Assembly (NCBI GenBank): GCA_011192085.1
Contig: DUEQ01000212.1
Span: 1-7,044, forward strand
Length of the DNA stretch: 7,044 nt
Direction: 5' to 3'
Source of the DNA: Caldilineae bacterium
Lineage (GTDB): Bacteria > Chloroflexota > Anaerolineae > J102
Shown here: piece after piece, positions 5,623-7,044 of the stretch
How the letters are laid out: every line of letters starts with the position of its first letter
Position numbering within the stretch: position 1 is the first letter of the stretch
The notes under the pieces: model-generated
Databases searched by the model: none
What the model was told of the DNA's origin: nothing
The model's input: the letters and a program-made list of their open reading frames with translations, nothing else
Translations under genes and position numbers: made by a program

Positions 5623-6957
5623 TTACTTGCTGGCGACGTTTGCGGCCACGAGGATGGGGTCCCATACGGGCGCAAAGGGGGGAGCGTAACTCAGATCGAG
5701 GTTCTTCAAGTCGTAGAGAGTCCATCCGTCGTAGAGCGCGGCCGCGATGACGTCGATGCGCTTGGCCACGCCTTCTTCACCCACCATTTGGCCGCCCAAC
5801 AACTTCTTCGCGCCCTTCTCGAACACCAGTTTGACGTGGATGGGGGGATGGATGGGCATGTAGTGCGCCCGGGCCGGAGCTTTGATGGTGACGCTGGCCG
5901 CGTCGAATCCCGCGTCCTTGGCCTCGCGCTCGCTCAGGCCCGTGCGGGCTACCTCCAGATCAAACACCTTAACCACCGCCGTGCCCACGATGCCCGCGAA
6001 GGCCTCGTCGCCCCCGGCGATGTTCGTGCCCGCGATGCGGCCCTGCTTATTGGCCGTCGTTCCCAGAGGAATGTAGGCGGGCTTGTTCAGCACCCGATGC
6101 CAGGCCTCGGCCACGTCGCCCGCAGCCCAGATATGGGGCGCGTTTGTGCGTTGATGGTCATCCACCGCGATGGCGCCTGTCTCGCCGATGGCCACGCCCG
6201 CCTTTTCGGCCAGGGGGATGTTGGCCCGAGCGCCAACGCTGAAGATCACGATATCCGCATTCAAAATCTTATCGCCAGCGATGACTTGTTGCACCCGGCC
6301 ATCCCCTTTGAACTCGCGCACCTGGCTGTTCAAATGCAGGGTGACGCCATGGCGGGCCAGCTCCTCCTGCACCAGCGCGGCCATGTCCTCATCCATGTTG
6401 GGCAGCACTTGGGGCAACATCTCCACCACATCGACATACATGCCGTTGGCGGCCAGGGCCTCAGCCATCTCCAGACCGATGTACCCAGCCCCCACGACCA
6501 CCGCCTGCCAGGGATGCTTCTTCTCAATCCACTCGCGGATGGCGATGCCGTCCTCCACCGTGCGCAGCGTGAAAATGCCCGGCAGGTCGAGCCCCGGAAT
6601 GGGCGGTTTCACCGCCACCGCGCCCGTGGTGATGAGCAACTCATCCCAGCGATCTTGAAAGACCTCACCCGTCTCCAGGTTCTTGACGGTGACCGTGTGT
6701 CCCTTGGGGTCCACGTCGATGACTTCATGATGCACCAGGGCTTTGATGCCCTGTTTGGCAAATTGTTCGGGCGTGCGCACGATAAGCTGTTCGGCGCGGG
6801 GAATGTCGCCCTTGATGAAGTAGGGCAAACCGCACGCGCCATAGCTGACATAGCCCGATTTCTCATACACGGTGATCTGTAAATCTTTATTACGACGTTT
6901 GGCCCGGGCCGCGGCGCTCATCCCCGCGGCCACGCCGCCGATGACGACGAGTTTCAT
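5623..6957 (-). CDS. FAD-dependent NADH oxidase / CoA-disulfide reductase family protein (444 aa)
   Basis: A cytoplasmic pyridine nucleotide-disulfide oxidoreductase of the single-cysteine class (CoA-disulfide reductase, NADH oxidase, NADH-dependent persulfide reductase). FAD site: VVIGGVAAGMSAAARAKR (4-21) and IWAAGDVAE (276-284). Redox Cys42 lies in SYGACGLPYFIKG (38-50), closest to the CGLPYF form of CoA-disulfide reductases. The NAD(P)H site is VVVGAGYIGLEMAEAL (153-168); Glu179 at the end of the next strand favours NADH. The C-terminal dimerisation domain holds HYMPIHPP (365-372) and LSYAPPFAPVWDP (422-434), whose Tyr366 and Tyr424 match the two tyrosines noted in CoA-disulfide reductases. 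There is no rhodanese extension, unlike persulfide reductases of the Npsr type. It is first in an operon with acetate kinase, suggesting a link between redox balance and acetate metabolism. Which electron acceptor it uses (O2, CoA disulfide, persulfide) is not decidable here. Confidence 0.9.
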   Translation of the reverse strand: MKLVVIGGVAAGMSAAARAKRRNKDLQITVYEKSGYVSYGACGLPYFIKGDIPRAEQLIVRTPEQFAKQGIKALVHHEVIDVDPKGHTVTVKNLETGEVFQDRWDELLITTGAVAVKPPIPGLDLPGIFTLRTVEDGIAIREWIEKKHPWQAVVVGAGYIGLEMAEALAANGMYVDVVEMLPQVLPNMDEDMAALVQEELARHGVTLHLNSQVREFKGDGRVQQVIAGDKILNADIVIFSVGARANIPLAEKAGVAIGETGAIAVDDHQRTNAPHIWAAGDVAEAWHRVLNKPAYIPLGTTANKQGRIAGTNIAGGDEAFAGIVGTAVVKVFDLEVARTGLSEREAKDAGFDAASVTIKAPARAHYMPIHPPIHVKLVFEKGAKKLLGGQMVGEEGVAKRIDVIAAALYDGWTLYDLKNLDLSYAPPFAPVWDPILVAANVASK

Positions 6958-6961
6958 GATG

Positions 6962-6967
6962 CCTCCT
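6962..6967 (-). promoter_or_regulatory. Strong ribosome binding site of the flavoenzyme gene
   Basis: On the minus strand AGGAGG sits 4 bases before the ATG at 6957. This is a full consensus Shine-Dalgarno and fixes the start. It contrasts with the absent site at the downstream ackA. Confidence 0.85.
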
Positions 6968-6982
6968 GAAAGATGAGGAGTT

Positions 6983-7010
6983 AGAATATGTTAGCGTAAT
7001 TATCGCTCAA
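6983..7010 (-). promoter_or_regulatory. Candidate sigma-70-type promoter of the flavoenzyme-ackA operon
   Basis: On the minus strand TTGAGC (7010-7005) and TATTCT (6988-6983) are separated by 16 bases. Each matches 4 of 6 consensus positions. The region is clearly more AT-rich than the rest of the window. Transcription would start near 6976, leaving a leader of about 20 bases with the AGGAGG. Confidence 0.45.
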
Positions 7011-7044
7011 AAGCAAAGGTTTCGCGAAATTCTGTGTCGAAAAC

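Noticed and set aside
5575..6882. A 435-codon open frame on the plus strand opposite the flavoenzyme and ackA start
   Set aside because: It is antisense to a gene with clear FAD, NAD and redox-Cys motifs and has no recognisable domain or ribosome site of its own.

Overview
The window reads as a high-GC bacterial chromosome segment. It most resembles a Chloroflexota (Anaerolineae-like) genome. This is an inference from style, not from a marker gene: a secreted protein has a Thr-Pro linker and ends in a '-YLPVIR-' tail, and GC-rich palindromes of the CCTCCCCC/GGGGGAGG and GACCTC/GAGGTC kinds sit between genes. I see no rRNA, tRNA, transposase, CRISPR or phage gene.

Layout. On the + strand, positions 42-2288 encode a full-length malic enzyme-phosphotransacetylase hybrid (MaeB type). 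A 32-bp nested palindrome follows, then a small Rossmann-fold protein of the LOG/TIGR00725 (SLOG) type at 2339-2797. Positions 2798-3208 hold no convincing gene; most of this gap is a cluster of GC-rich hairpins, followed by a short dyad and a plausible promoter. A secreted, probably surface-exposed, two-domain protein is encoded at 3209-4426. On the - strand, a two-gene operon reads from the right edge inwards: an FAD-dependent NADH oxidase/CoA-disulfide reductase family enzyme (6957-5623), then acetate kinase (5621-4407). The ackA start lies one base after the upstream stop. The ackA 3' end overlaps the 3' end of the secreted-protein gene by 20 bases, tail to tail.

How the genes fit together. 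Malic enzyme makes pyruvate and reduced cofactor from malate. Acetate kinase interconverts acetyl phosphate plus ADP with acetate plus ATP. The flavoenzyme re-oxidises NAD(P)H or reduces CoA disulfide or a similar disulfide/persulfide. Together they suggest a central carbon, acetate and redox neighbourhood. The PTA half of the hybrid lacks the catalytic Ser-Arg pair of true phosphotransacetylases, so it is probably regulatory, and the window has no obvious active Pta to partner AckA.

I do not see an undescribed multi-gene system here. The items most worth a second look are the nested palindrome between the first two genes and the start-site problem it creates, the hairpin cluster at 2861-3050, the convergent gene overlap, and the architecture of the secreted protein.
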